This document shows positions 17,919 through 25,857 of a stretch of 64,000 bases of DNA, in pieces (the first letter of the stretch is position 1; the number at the start of each line of letters is the position of its first letter). Under the pieces are notes generated by a model that saw only the letters and a list, made by a program, of their open reading frames with translations, searched no databases and had not been told where the DNA came from. A program made the position numbers and the translations under genes. Source of the stretch: Thalassobium sp. R2A62 (GTDB lineage: Bacteria; Pseudomonadota; Alphaproteobacteria; Rhodobacterales; Rhodobacteraceae); contig NZ_GG697169.2 in assembly GCF_000161835.1 (NCBI RefSeq), positions 2,670,575-2,734,574 of the forward strand, written 5' to 3'.

Positions 17919-18740
17919 ATGGACCGTCGCACAACCTTTGCCAATGATCGGGTCGCCCACATGTCGCTGGCCGGTGTCGCCGATGCGCCGCGCTATGACA
18001 TCGGGATACAGATGTACGTGGCCGATACCGTTGCTGACCTCCTTGCCCGCCCGAACGGAAAACGCGATCGGCAGGTCTTGCTCGGTGCCCAGTTGGACGT
18101 TCTTGAGACACATGAAGGGCACAGCTTTGTCAGGTCGGTGCGCGATGGCTATGTTGGCTATATCGCCGAGGATGCGCTGGCCCAAACCGCGGCACCCACC
18201 CATTTGGTCAGCACACCTGCAACGCATATCTACGCCGCCGAAAGCTTTAAGTCCGTTGATCTGCAGCGCGTGGTGTTCGGCGCGCGCGTCACGGTGATAG
18301 ATGAACGCCCCAAGATGTTCGAAACGACGCTTGGGTTTGTTCCGAAAAAGCATTTGCGCCCAATCGATCATCCGATGGCGGATTTTGTGACGGCGGCCCA
18401 GCTGCATTTTGGCGTGCCCTATCTCTGGGGTGGCAACAGCACCAGCGGCATCGACTGCTCGGGTCTGATCCAAGCGGCGTGCCATGCCTGCGATATCGAC
18501 TGTGCTGGCGACAGCGACATGCAAGAGGCAACGCTAGGCCAAGAGATCGCGCTGGACGCCGACCGCCAACGCGGGGATCTCTATTTTTGGAAGGGTCACG
18601 TCGGAGTCTTGGTCGATGCCGACACGCTCTTGCACGCCAACGCGCATCATATGGCAACGGTTTATGAGCCGATTGAATCCGCCAAAATCAGAATTGAGGC
18701 TCAGGGCGACGGCCCTGTCACCAAACGCCGCAGGCTCTAG
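17919..18740 (+). CDS. NlpC/P60-family cysteine peptidase with SH3-like domains
   Basis: A 273-residue putative peptidoglycan endopeptidase. Residues about 30-150 form one or two bacterial SH3-like cell-wall binding domains. The C-terminal NlpC/P60 domain has Cys180 in SGIDCSGLIQ, His227 in GHVGVLVD and a third polar position in HANAHH. No signal peptide is seen, which is common for this Rhodobacterales form placed after the M17 aminopeptidase; together they could recycle muropeptides. Its 3' end overlaps the convergent DUF2794 gene by four bases. Confidence 0.9.
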   Translation: MDRRTTFANDRVAHMSLAGVADAPRYDIGIQMYVADTVADLLARPNGKRDRQVLLGAQLDVLETHEGHSFVRSVRDGYVGYIAEDALAQTAAPTHLVSTPATHIYAAESFKSVDLQRVVFGARVTVIDERPKMFETTLGFVPKKHLRPIDHPMADFVTAAQLHFGVPYLWGGNSTSGIDCSGLIQAACHACDIDCAGDSDMQEATLGQEIALDADRQRGDLYFWKGHVGVLVDADTLLHANAHHMATVYEPIESAKIRIEAQGDGPVTKRRRL

Positions 18741-19078
18741 TCAACGGCGCGGATCAGCTTGCGTTCAAGCACGCGCAGAACCGTTTTCAGATCGTTTCCG
18801 CGTTTCAAGATTTGTCCATCCAAACCGATCACAGAATACTGCCCCTGCTTGAGCCGTAGCTTGGGGCGCTTTTCTATGCGGTACAGTGGATGTTCCGCCG
18901 TTCGACGAAAAACTGAAAACACAGCAACATCGCGAAGATGGGAAATTCCGTAGTCACGCCATTCCCCAGCGGCCACCATCCGACCATAGAGCGATAGGAT
19001 CACACCCAGCTCGGTCCGGTGGAAAGCAATCTGTTCAGGGGCACGTCCGGGAAACGGAGAGGGGGGCTGCGCGTTCAT
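18737..19078 (-). CDS. DUF2794 family protein
   Basis: A 113-residue small soluble protein widespread in alphaproteobacteria and of unknown function. Recognised by HRTELGVILSLYGRMVAAGEWRDYGI and the later YRIEKRPKLRLKQGQYSVIG. Basic overall. Convergent with the NlpC/P60 gene, so it belongs to a separate unit. Confidence 0.85.
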   Translation of the reverse strand: MNAQPPSPFPGRAPEQIAFHRTELGVILSLYGRMVAAGEWRDYGISHLRDVAVFSVFRRTAEHPLYRIEKRPKLRLKQGQYSVIGLDGQILKRGNDLKTVLRVLERKLIRAVD

Positions 19079-19312
19079 ATGAACAGAGTTGCGTCATTCG
19101 GCTCGCAAATCAAGCCATGCCTTTGTTTGGCCGCGAATAGACCACCAAAAAACCCTTCACGAACCCCAAAGCGGCCTAGATCACCTGCCAAACTTGTCTC
19201 AAGCGAAACGCACCCTTGGGCATGGCGGTATTCTAGCCCCCACCCAGTTCGTCAGGTTCAGGGTGTTTCGCGAACAGATGGGCTCAGCCGCGAGGCAGGG
19301 CCTTTTCTGCAT

Positions 19313-19618
19313 TTAGCCACAGGTGATTTGATAAATCGTGTTGTTGCCGTCGACCATAAAGTTGATCCGCTTGGTCAGCAGGTCTTGGGTGACAAGCGAG
19401 CCGGGGTAGATCACCCGTACAGGCGCAAGGATCAGTTCGGTTTCCAAGGTTGTAGCATCTTGGCCGATGAATTGCTTGTATTCAGAGGCTTTGCAGCTGT
19501 CGTATACGCCCGTTGGAAAGGCTGGCCCGTTCAGTTCGGGTGCCGGTGTTTCAGTGTCTGCCGGTGTGCACGCTGAGACAAGCAATGCCAGCGCCGTGGC
19601 TGTGATCCCAATTCTCAT
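19313..19618 (-). CDS. I78-family peptidase inhibitor lipoprotein
   Basis: A 101-residue lipoprotein. The leader MRIGITATALALLVSAC ends in a lipobox with the lipidated Cys17. The mature part resembles I78 serine-protease inhibitors: a Cys near the start (CKASEYKQFIGQDATTLE), the central PVRVIYPGSLVTQDLLTKRINFMVD and a terminal Cys (ITCG) that could form a disulfide. The start at 19618 was preferred to 19648 because the leader then has a normal short basic n-region. It probably protects the periplasm or surface from proteases. Confidence 0.75.
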   Translation of the reverse strand: MRIGITATALALLVSACTPADTETPAPELNGPAFPTGVYDSCKASEYKQFIGQDATTLETELILAPVRVIYPGSLVTQDLLTKRINFMVDGNNTIYQITCG

Positions 19619-19733
19619 TTTATTCCGCTCCACTCGGTCTTGTTTCATGCTTCATAGCACACAGAATTGAGCGCTTGAATTGAATTGCACTTTATTAGAC
19701 TTTTAAGACGAAGAATGAGGGAGGGAGACCCAA

Positions 19734-20846
19734 ATGAGAACCCAAGCTGCAGTTGCATTACAAGCTGGTAAGCCGCTCGAAGTGATGGACGTAAATCTTG
19801 ATGGCCCCCGCGCTGGAGAGGTGCTGGTCGAAATCAAAGCCACTGGCATTTGCCACACAGATGAATTTACCCTCTCTGGCGCTGATCCCGAAGGGCTGTT
19901 CCCTGCGATCCTAGGGCACGAGGGCGCGGGCGTTGTGGTCGAGGTTGGCCCGGGTGTGACGTCACTCGAGGTCGGCGATCACGTGATTCCGCTTTATACG
20001 CCGGAATGCCGGACCTGTGATTATTGTCTGAACCCTAAAACGAACCTGTGCCAGTCGATCCGTTCGACCCAAGGGCAGGGACTTATGCCTGACGGTACCA
20101 GCCGTTTTTCCATGCTCGATGGCACGCCGATCCTGCACTACATGGGGTGTTCGACGTTTGCGAACCACACGGTTCTGCCGGAAATCGCACTGGCCAAAGT
20201 ACGCAAAGACGCGCCTTTTGACAAAATTTGCTACATTGGATGTGGTGTGACCACCGGTATCGGCGCGGTCATTAATACAGCCAAGGTCGAAATCGGCTCG
20301 ACTGGGATTGTCTTTGGTCTGGGCGGTATTGGCCTCAACGTGATCCAAGGTTTGCGCCTCGCGGGTGCGGACCAAATCGTCGGTGTCGATCTGAACAACG
20401 ACAAAAAAGCAATGGCCGAGCGTTTCGGCATGACTGATTTCGTGAACCCTAACGACGTTGACGGCGACATGGTTGGCCATCTGGTCGAACTAACGGGCGG
20501 CGGTGGCGACTATACCTTTGATGCGACAGGCAATGTGAACGTGATGCGCACCGCGCTGGAATCTGCACACAAAGGCTGGGGCGAAAGCATCATCATTGGT
20601 GTGGCTCCTGCTGGCGCCGAAATCTCGACCCGTCCATTCCAGCTTGTCACAGGACGCAGCTGGCGCGGTACGGCCTTTGGCGGTGCACGCGGTCGGACGG
20701 ATGTGCCAAAGATTGTCGATTGGTACATGGACGGCAAGATCGAGATCGATCCGATGATCACCCACACAATGGGCCTGAATGACATCAACAAAGGATTCGA
20801 TCTGATGCACGCTGGCGAAAGCATTCGCTCGGTCGTGGTCTACTGA
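19734..20846 (+). CDS. frmA: S-(hydroxymethyl)glutathione dehydrogenase (class III alcohol dehydrogenase)
   Basis: Oxidises the spontaneous formaldehyde-glutathione adduct to S-formylglutathione with NAD. It has 370 residues. Catalytic zinc ligands include Cys40 (GICHTDE), His62-Glu63 (GHEG) and the Cys in YIGCGV; structural zinc uses Cys92, 95, 98 and 106. The NAD Rossmann block is GLGGIGLNVIQG. Class III features such as the THTMGLNDINKGF tail support the call. It is known as adhI in some Rhodobacterales. The next pathway gene, fghA, lies 3 kb downstream on the same strand. A terminator follows. Confidence 0.95.
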   Translation: MRTQAAVALQAGKPLEVMDVNLDGPRAGEVLVEIKATGICHTDEFTLSGADPEGLFPAILGHEGAGVVVEVGPGVTSLEVGDHVIPLYTPECRTCDYCLNPKTNLCQSIRSTQGQGLMPDGTSRFSMLDGTPILHYMGCSTFANHTVLPEIALAKVRKDAPFDKICYIGCGVTTGIGAVINTAKVEIGSTGIVFGLGGIGLNVIQGLRLAGADQIVGVDLNNDKKAMAERFGMTDFVNPNDVDGDMVGHLVELTGGGGDYTFDATGNVNVMRTALESAHKGWGESIIIGVAPAGAEISTRPFQLVTGRSWRGTAFGGARGRTDVPKIVDWYMDGKIEIDPMITHTMGLNDINKGFDLMHAGESIRSVVVY

Positions 20847-20864
20847 TCTATTCTGGAAATCGTC

Positions 20865-20894
20865 AAAGCGCCCGGACGTGTTCCGGGCGTTTTG
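20865..20894. terminator. Terminator after frmA, shared with tetR
   Basis: An eight-base-pair stem (CGCCCGGA against TCCGGGCG) with a five-base loop is followed by TTTT on the plus strand. Symmetry and position between convergent genes suggest bidirectional use. Confidence 0.8.
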
Positions 20895-20897
20895 CGT

Positions 20898-21521
20898 TTA
20901 TGCGGTCGCCTTGTAGCGGCACATGAACATATCAACAGCACCGTGGACCACGCGATTGATCTCGGTCTCGTTAAATTCCGTATCAATCCCAAACACTAGA
21001 CGCGGGAACATGTCCGCTTTGCACAGTTCGGCAAATTGATCAGCGGCCAAATGGCAATCGTCGATCTGTAGCTCTCCGCGTGCGATCGCCTTTTGCAGGA
21101 ATTCGACCATCAGCTTGTGCATCTGCTCGGGGCCTGTCTCGTAAAACTCGCGGCCCAATTCAGGAAAACGGTCGGCCTCGGCGACGCAAATGCGAAACAC
21201 CCGTTGTCCCAGATCGGAAAACAGGAACGACGTGAACCGCTGCGCGATGATGGTCAGCACCTCGTCAGCAGGCAGGCTCATATCAATTTCATCAAGCGCC
21301 ATCTCTGTTTGGCGGCGGCATTCGTTTTTGGCGACCTCCATAAACAGCAAGCGTTTGTCGGGGAAATAGCTATAGAGCGTCGCCTTGGACACGCCAGCGT
21401 TGCGCGCAATGTCGTCCACGCTCGCCCCTTCGAAGCCATCGGCCATAAAGACGTCACGAGCGCCTTCTAGCACTTGGTCGAATTTGCGTCCTTTGCGGAC
21501 GGTGGGGCGCATTGCGGTCAT
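20898..21521 (-). CDS. TetR-family transcriptional regulator
   Basis: A 207-residue repressor-type protein. Residues about 14-60 hold the TetR helix-turn-helix (ASVDDIARNAGVSKATLYSYFPDKRLLF). The C-terminal ligand-binding region (QRVFRICVAEADRFPELGREFYETGP) is of the type seen in AefR-like regulators. A palindrome with TAAAC-N6-GTTCA lies 28 bases upstream of the start, and three similar sites lie in the neighbouring control region, so it probably represses itself, the small exported protein gene and mbfA. The ligand is unknown. Confidence 0.9.
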   Translation of the reverse strand: MTAMRPTVRKGRKFDQVLEGARDVFMADGFEGASVDDIARNAGVSKATLYSYFPDKRLLFMEVAKNECRRQTEMALDEIDMSLPADEVLTIIAQRFTSFLFSDLGQRVFRICVAEADRFPELGREFYETGPEQMHKLMVEFLQKAIARGELQIDDCHLAADQFAELCKADMFPRLVFGIDTEFNETEINRVVHGAVDMFMCRYKATA

Positions 21522-21548
21522 AAAGGCTCCTGTGTGGAAATCTAACTA

Positions 21549-21564
21549 TAAACTGTTTGGTTCA
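21549..21564. promoter_or_regulatory. Putative TetR operator 1 (autoregulatory)
   Basis: TAAACTGTTTGGTTCA, of the form TRAAC-N6-GTTCA, directly upstream of the TetR gene. It differs by one base from the copy at 21836. Confidence 0.6.
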
Positions 21565-21580
21565 GCTCGAACAAGACAAC

Positions 21581-21606
21581 AAAAAAGGCGGGCCCGAAGA
21601 CCCGCC
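21581..21606 (-). terminator. Rho-independent terminator of the 62-residue protein gene
   Basis: On the minus strand a GGCGGG/CCCGCC stem with an eight-base loop is followed by six T bases. It separates the small gene from tetR, which therefore needs its own promoter. Confidence 0.8.
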
Positions 21607-21630
21607 AAATGTGCTGATAGAGGGCAGGGA

Positions 21631-21819
21631 TTATTCAGTGGCTGCGCAACCCAACTGGGTCAGGGTCGCGGGATTAACGCAGCCTTGGCCAACATCAGGG
21701 GTGGAGGGTGTCTCGGGGAATGACAGGTTCGGCAACGTCACAGCCAGTCCGTAAGCCGAGGCCGGTGCGGCGAGTGTCAGTGTGAGTGCGGCGGTCAGGG
21801 CAATCAGGGTCGGTTTCAT
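21631..21819 (-). CDS. Small exported protein of 62 residues
   Basis: Unrecognised. The first 22 residues are a clear Sec signal peptide (MKPTLIALTAALTLTLAAPASA, cleavage after ASA). The mature part is about 40 residues, Pro/Thr-rich in the middle, with two Cys near the end (GCV and GCA) that could form a disulfide. It has its own terminator, and a TetR-type operator lies 17 bases upstream of the start. The conserved operator arrangement and the good signal peptide argue that it is real. Function unknown; it may be an envelope stress or metal-related peptide. Confidence 0.65.
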   Translation of the reverse strand: MKPTLIALTAALTLTLAAPASAYGLAVTLPNLSFPETPSTPDVGQGCVNPATLTQLGCAATE

Positions 21820-21835
21820 CTGGGGTCTCCATAAC

Positions 21836-21851
21836 TAAACTGGTTGGTTCA
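21836..21851. promoter_or_regulatory. Putative TetR operator 2
   Basis: TAAACTGGTTGGTTCA, same TRAAC-N6-GTTCA form, 17 bases upstream of the small exported protein start codon, where a bound repressor would block it. Confidence 0.6.
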
Positions 21852-21861
21852 GTTTCCTATC

Positions 21862-21877
21862 TATACCGATCAGTTCA
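21862..21877. promoter_or_regulatory. Putative TetR operator 3 (weaker match)
   Basis: TATACCGATCAGTTCA matches the operator form with one mismatch in the left arm, and its start lies 26 bases from that of operator 2. Confidence 0.4.
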
Positions 21878-21893
21878 CTTTGCAAGATGTAAA

Positions 21894-21909
21894 TGAACTA
21901 AACGGTTCA
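21894..21909. promoter_or_regulatory. Putative TetR operator 4 upstream of mbfA
   Basis: TGAACTAAACGGTTCA has perfect TGAAC/GTTCA arms. It lies 35 bases before the Irr box of mbfA, so it could affect the mbfA promoter. Confidence 0.55.
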
Positions 21910-21944
21910 CTTTTCTGACTTGCTAAATTTCCCATCGTCACTAC

Positions 21945-21961
21945 TTTAGAAACATTCTAAA
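21945..21961. promoter_or_regulatory. Irr box / iron control element upstream of mbfA
   Basis: TTTAGAA-ACA-TTCTAAA is an exact match to the alphaproteobacterial ICE consensus TTTAGAA-N3-TTCTAAA. It ends 15 bases before the mbfA start, a repressing position. Irr control of mbfA is established in Bradyrhizobium and Agrobacterium. Confidence 0.85.
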
Positions 21962-21976
21962 CTAATAGGCCCCGTC

Positions 21977-22954
21977 ATGATCCTCGGATTTGAACACCGA
22001 CGTCGTTTCCGCGACCTGTCAGAGCAAGAGGTTCTGGCCCTCGCCATCTCATCCGAAGAGGACGACGCACGTATCTACCGCAGCTATGCGGAACATCTGC
22101 GCGCTGACTTTCCCTCATCGGCGGCGGTCTTTGACGGGATGGCGTTAGAAGAGGACGGTCACCGCCGCGCTTTGATCGACCTGCACACCGCACGCTTTGG
22201 CGATGTGATCCCATTGATCCGACGTGAACATGTCTCGGGCTTCTATGCACGCCGCCCTGTCTGGCTGATCGAAAACCTGTCGCTGGACCGTATCCGCGAC
22301 GAGGCCAAACAGATGGAACGGGACGCCGCACGGTTCTACACCTCGGCTGCTGCAGCCACGACAGATGCCGCTACGCGCAAACTGCTCGGTGATCTCGCCG
22401 CTGCTGAGGCCGGTCATTCCGAACGCGCCCAAGAGTTGACAGATGAACATTTAACCGAGGATGACCGCTATACCGAAGCGTCCGCCGCCCACCAACAATT
22501 TGTGCTGACATGGGTGCAACCGGGCTTAGCGGGTTTGATGGACGGTTCCGTATCGACCCTTGCGCCGATCTTTGCGGTGGCCTTTGCGACTCAAGACACG
22601 TGGACCACATTCCTTGTGGGTCTCGCCGCATCTGTTGGCGCCGGTATCTCGATGGGCTTTACCGAAGCTGCGTCAGACGATGGTGAGATTTCGGGTCGCG
22701 GCTCGCCCATCAAACGCGGTGTGGCCTCTGGTGTCATGACCACGCTGGGCGGCTTGGGTCACGCGCTGCCCTATCTGATCCCCGATTTCTGGACGGCGAC
22801 CACGGTTGCGATCTTTGTTGTGATTGTCGAGCTTTGGGCGATCGCGTGGATCCAGAACAAATACATGAACACGCCGTTCTTTCGTGCGGCGTTTCAGGTT
22901 GTTCTCGGCGGTGCATTGGTCTTTGCCGCGGGTGTCTTGATCGGCTCGGGCTAG
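21977..22954 (+). CDS. mbfA: MbfA-like membrane-bound ferritin / iron exporter
   Basis: A 325-residue fusion of an N-terminal erythrin/ferritin-like four-helix domain (about residues 1-165) and a C-terminal VIT1/CCC1-type membrane domain (about 175-325, five helices). Candidate di-iron ligands are in SSEEDDARIY, LEEDGHRRAL, EAKQMERDAARFY and AEAGHSERA. MbfA proteins export iron when it is in excess and protect against peroxide. A perfect Irr box and a TetR-type palindrome lie upstream. The gene precedes an AEC transporter by 33 bases. Confidence 0.92.
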   Translation: MILGFEHRRRFRDLSEQEVLALAISSEEDDARIYRSYAEHLRADFPSSAAVFDGMALEEDGHRRALIDLHTARFGDVIPLIRREHVSGFYARRPVWLIENLSLDRIRDEAKQMERDAARFYTSAAAATTDAATRKLLGDLAAAEAGHSERAQELTDEHLTEDDRYTEASAAHQQFVLTWVQPGLAGLMDGSVSTLAPIFAVAFATQDTWTTFLVGLAASVGAGISMGFTEAASDDGEISGRGSPIKRGVASGVMTTLGGLGHALPYLIPDFWTATTVAIFVVIVELWAIAWIQNKYMNTPFFRAAFQVVLGGALVFAAGVLIGSG

Positions 22955-22987
22955 CGCGCGCAGGCCAAGATATGCTAGGTCTCGGGC

Positions 22988-23914
22988 GTGATTGAGATAT
23001 TCCTGAAAACACTGCCCTTCTTTGCGCTCATCGGTCTAGGCTATGGGGCAGGACGCACGCGGTTTTTTACACCCGAAGCAACCGCTTACCTGACCAAGTT
23101 TGTCTTCTACTTTGCCCTATCGGCAATGCTGTTCCGGTTTTCGGCAAATCTATCGTTGGCCGAGATCATGAACTGGCCGCTTGTCGTTGCCTACCTCTGG
23201 GGCTCGTTTGTTGTTTACTTGCTTGCCACGCTTGTCGCCTTATTGCGCAAGCGCGGGATCGAAGAGGCCGCCGTCGAAGCCCAATGCGCAGTGGTCGGCA
23301 ACGTCGGATTTCTAGGTATCCCCATGCTAGTCTTGCTGTTGGGCGAGGCCGCAATCGGGCCAGTGATGCTGGTCCTTGCGGTTGATCTGATGGTGTTTGG
23401 CAGCCTCATCGTAATCTTGATCACAGGCTCGCGCGACGGTCGAATGTCTTTGGGTATGTTGCGCACCGTGGGCTTGGGTCTTGTCTCCAATCCAATGATT
23501 GTCTCAATCACGTTGGGCCTCATCTGGTCCACCCTGCGGATACCGATCCCTGCGCCCATGAACGAATTTTTGGCTCTGCTCGGTGCGGCAGCCACCCCTG
23601 GTGCATTGTTTGCGATTGGGGCCTCTCTTGCCAGCAAATCTGCCGAACGGGTTAGCGTTGCGGGTTGGCTCAGCCTTTGCAAATTGGTGCTACACCCGGC
23701 CGCTGTGGCCGTCGCAGGCCTACTGGTGTTCTCAGTTGATCCCTATGCCGCTGGCGTCATGATCGCCGCCGCCGCCTTACCTGTTGCGGGCAACGTCTAC
23801 ATCCTCGCACAGCACTACGGCGTCGCCCCTCAACGGGTGTCAGCATCGATCCTGATCTCGACCGCGATCAGTGTTCTGACGGTGTCATTTGTGATTGCAT
23901 GGGTGACAATTTAG
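22988..23914 (+). CDS. AEC-family (auxin efflux carrier type) permease
   Basis: A 308-residue membrane protein with about ten helices in two halves, from a GTG start 33 bases after mbfA. The helix-4/5 block QCAVVGNVGFLGIPMLVLLLGE and the second-half LPVAGNVYILAQHYG are the duplicated unwound-helix motifs of the AEC family. Substrates in bacteria include organic acids and malonate, but none can be assigned here. The short gap suggests cotranscription with mbfA. Confidence 0.88.
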   Translation: MIEIFLKTLPFFALIGLGYGAGRTRFFTPEATAYLTKFVFYFALSAMLFRFSANLSLAEIMNWPLVVAYLWGSFVVYLLATLVALLRKRGIEEAAVEAQCAVVGNVGFLGIPMLVLLLGEAAIGPVMLVLAVDLMVFGSLIVILITGSRDGRMSLGMLRTVGLGLVSNPMIVSITLGLIWSTLRIPIPAPMNEFLALLGAAATPGALFAIGASLASKSAERVSVAGWLSLCKLVLHPAAVAVAGLLVFSVDPYAAGVMIAAAALPVAGNVYILAQHYGVAPQRVSASILISTAISVLTVSFVIAWVTI

Positions 23915-23963
23915 GGCGTCTAAGTTAGCCCTAGTTCAACACGCATGAATAAAGGGGCTCGTC

Positions 23964-24791
23964 ATGGAAACGATTTCAGAAAACATCTGTTTTGGTGGAA
24001 CGCAGGGCGTCTATAAACACGCATCGACCGCCACCAACTGTGACATGACCTTTGCCGTGTTCTTGCCTACTGAGGCACGCGATGGACCCGTCCCCGTTTT
24101 GTGGTTCTTGTCCGGTCTAACCTGCACCCACGAAAACGCCATGACCAAGGCAGGCGCACAGGCATGGGCGGCCGAACAGGGCATTGCCCTTGTCTTCCCT
24201 GACACATCTCCGCGCGGCGACGGTGTCCCCAACGACGATGCCTATGATCTGGGCCAAGGCGCAGGGTTCTATATCGACGCAACCGAGGCGCCATGGTCCG
24301 AACACTTCAAGATGTGGTCCTACATCGCGACAGAGCTTCCCGCGCTCTTGGGCGAGAACTTTCCATTGGATATGGACCGTCAATCGATCACGGGCCATTC
24401 GATGGGCGGCCATGGTGCGTTGACCTTGGCCATGTCATTGCCGGGGCGGTTCCGTTCCGTGTCGGCATTTGCGCCGATCTGCAACCCAACGGCCAGCGAT
24501 TGGGGCCGCAAACAATTCGCGGCCTATTGGGGTGACGAAGCAAACTGGGGCCCTCACGACGCAACCCTTTTGATGCAGGACGGCGGGTTTGACGGTCCAA
24601 TGCTGATCGATACCGGAACCGATGACCAATTCTGGGATTTGCTTGGAACCACGGCGCTCGCGGCAGCGATGACAGATGCACGTCAAAACGGCCTGTTGCG
24701 GCTGCAAAAGGGCTACGACCACAGCTATTTCTTTATCTCAACCTTTATGGAGGACCACGTGAGCTTCCACGCCGAGGCGCTCTGGGCATGA
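23964..24791 (+). CDS. fghA: S-formylglutathione hydrolase
   Basis: Hydrolyses S-formylglutathione to formate and glutathione, the step after the class III dehydrogenase at 19734. It has 275 residues with an alpha/beta hydrolase fold. The nucleophile is Ser146 in GHSMGGHGA; the oxyanion block is [11 protein letters not shown]; the acid and His are in [10 protein letters not shown] and GYDHSYFF. The start overlaps nothing upstream, while the stop overlaps the DUF188 start as ATGA. It begins a chain of four-base overlaps running to 27.7 kb. Confidence 0.96.
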   Translation: METISENICFGGTQGVYKHASTATNCDMTFAVFLPTEARDGPVPVLWFLSGLTCTHENAMTKAGAQAWAAEQGIALVFPDTSPRGDGVPNDDAYDLGQGAGFYIDATEAPWSEHFKMWSYIATELPALLGENFPLDMDRQSITGHSMGGHGALTLAMSLPGRFRSVSAFAPICNPTASDWGRKQFAAYWGDEANWGPHDATLLMQDGGFDGPMLIDTGTDDQFWDLLGTTALAAAMTDARQNGLLRLQKGYDHSYFFISTFMEDHVSFHAEALWA

Positions 24792-25240
24792 TTTACGTCG
24801 ACGCCGATGCGTGCCCGGTAAAGTCCGAGGTCGAAAAGGTTGGCTCGCGACATCAAACCCGCATGTTCATCGTTTCAAACGGCGGCTTGCGCCCTTCGCA
24901 AAATCCATTGGTCGAAACCGTGATCGTCCCAGACGGTCCCGACATTGCAGACATGTGGATCGCTGACCGCGCCACCGTGGGCGATGTGGTGATTACGGGT
25001 GACATCCCACTGGCCGCCAAATGCGTTGAGGCTGGAGCACGGGTTCTCAAACACAACGGCGAGGCACTGACACAGGCCAACATCGGCAATGTGCTGGCAA
25101 CCCGCGATTTGATGGCCGACATGCGCGCGGCCGATCCGTTTCGCCAAGGGGGTGGCAAACCGTTTTCCAAAACTGACCGCTCGCGTTTTCTTGACGCGTT
25201 AGAGCGTGAACTGCGCGCTGCCGCACGAGAGACACCATGA
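24788..25240 (+). CDS. YaiI/YqxD family (DUF188, UPF0178) protein
   Basis: A 150-residue cytosolic protein of unknown function with a PIN-like fold. Recognised by [12 protein letters not shown] at the N-terminus, [28 protein letters not shown] in the middle and a basic tail ([18 protein letters not shown]). The Asp residues DADA and TGDIPLA are the conserved acidic positions of the family. It overlaps both neighbours by four bases. Confidence 0.92.
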   Translation: MIYVDADACPVKSEVEKVGSRHQTRMFIVSNGGLRPSQNPLVETVIVPDGPDIADMWIADRATVGDVVITGDIPLAAKCVEAGARVLKHNGEALTQANIGNVLATRDLMADMRAADPFRQGGGKPFSKTDRSRFLDALERELRAAARETP

Positions 25241-25857
25241 CAATCAAGGCTGTGATCTTTGACATCGGAAATGTGCTGATCGAATGGCAACCTGAACGGT
25301 TCTTTGACAGGGTTGTGGGCGAGGACCGCCGCCGCGCCATGTTTGCAGCGGTTGATTTGCACGGAATGAACGACCGCGTGGATCGGGGCGAGACGTTTCG
25401 CGATGTAATCTACGACACCGCAACAGCCTATCCCGAGTTTGAGGCCGAAATCCGTATTTGGCACGACCGTTGGATCGAAATGGCCGCACCGGCGATCCCC
25501 CATTCTGTCCGTTTGCTGCGCGCTCTGCGAACAGCGGGTGTTCCGGTTTATGCTCTGACGAACTTTGGCATTCAGACGTTTGATGTGGCCGAACCCGTCT
25601 ATCCGTTTCTGGGTGAATTCGAACGGCGCTATATCTCGGGGCATATGGGCGTGATCAAACCCGATGCAGACATCTACGCACAGCTCGAAGCGGACGTGCC
25701 AGAACAACCCGACACGTTGCTCTTTGCAGATGACCGCCAAGAGAACTTGGATGCCGCCGCTGCACGTGGCTGGCACACCCATCTGTTTGACCATCCCGCA
25801 GGATGGGCGGACCGTTTGGTCGCCGAAGGATTGTTAACGCAGGAGCAAGCTCAATGA
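25237..25857 (+). CDS. HAD-superfamily hydrolase (YihX-like)
   Basis: A 206-residue cytosolic phosphatase-type protein. HAD motif I is [10 protein letters not shown], in which the first Asp is the nucleophile; motif II is ALTNFG; motif III is the Lys in [10 protein letters not shown]; motif IV is FADDRQEN. The sequence resembles small-substrate sugar-phosphate phosphatases such as YihX. The substrate is not known. It is translationally coupled at both ends. Confidence 0.88.
   Translation: MTIKAVIFDIGNVLIEWQPERFFDRVVGEDRRRAMFAAVDLHGMNDRVDRGETFRDVIYDTATAYPEFEAEIRIWHDRWIEMAAPAIPHSVRLLRALRTAGVPVYALTNFGIQTFDVAEPVYPFLGEFERRYISGHMGVIKPDADIYAQLEADVPEQPDTLLFADDRQENLDAAAARGWHTHLFDHPAGWADRLVAEGLLTQEQAQ

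Noticed and set aside
19079-19312. A hidden RNA or small gene in the gap between DUF2794 and the I78 lipoprotein gene
   Set aside because: No tRNA fold, terminator or start with a good ribosome site was found in these 234 bases.
24853-25794. 313-codon open frame antisense to the DUF188 and HAD genes
   Set aside because: Both overlapped genes have clear motifs and four-base couplings. The antisense product has no recognisable feature.
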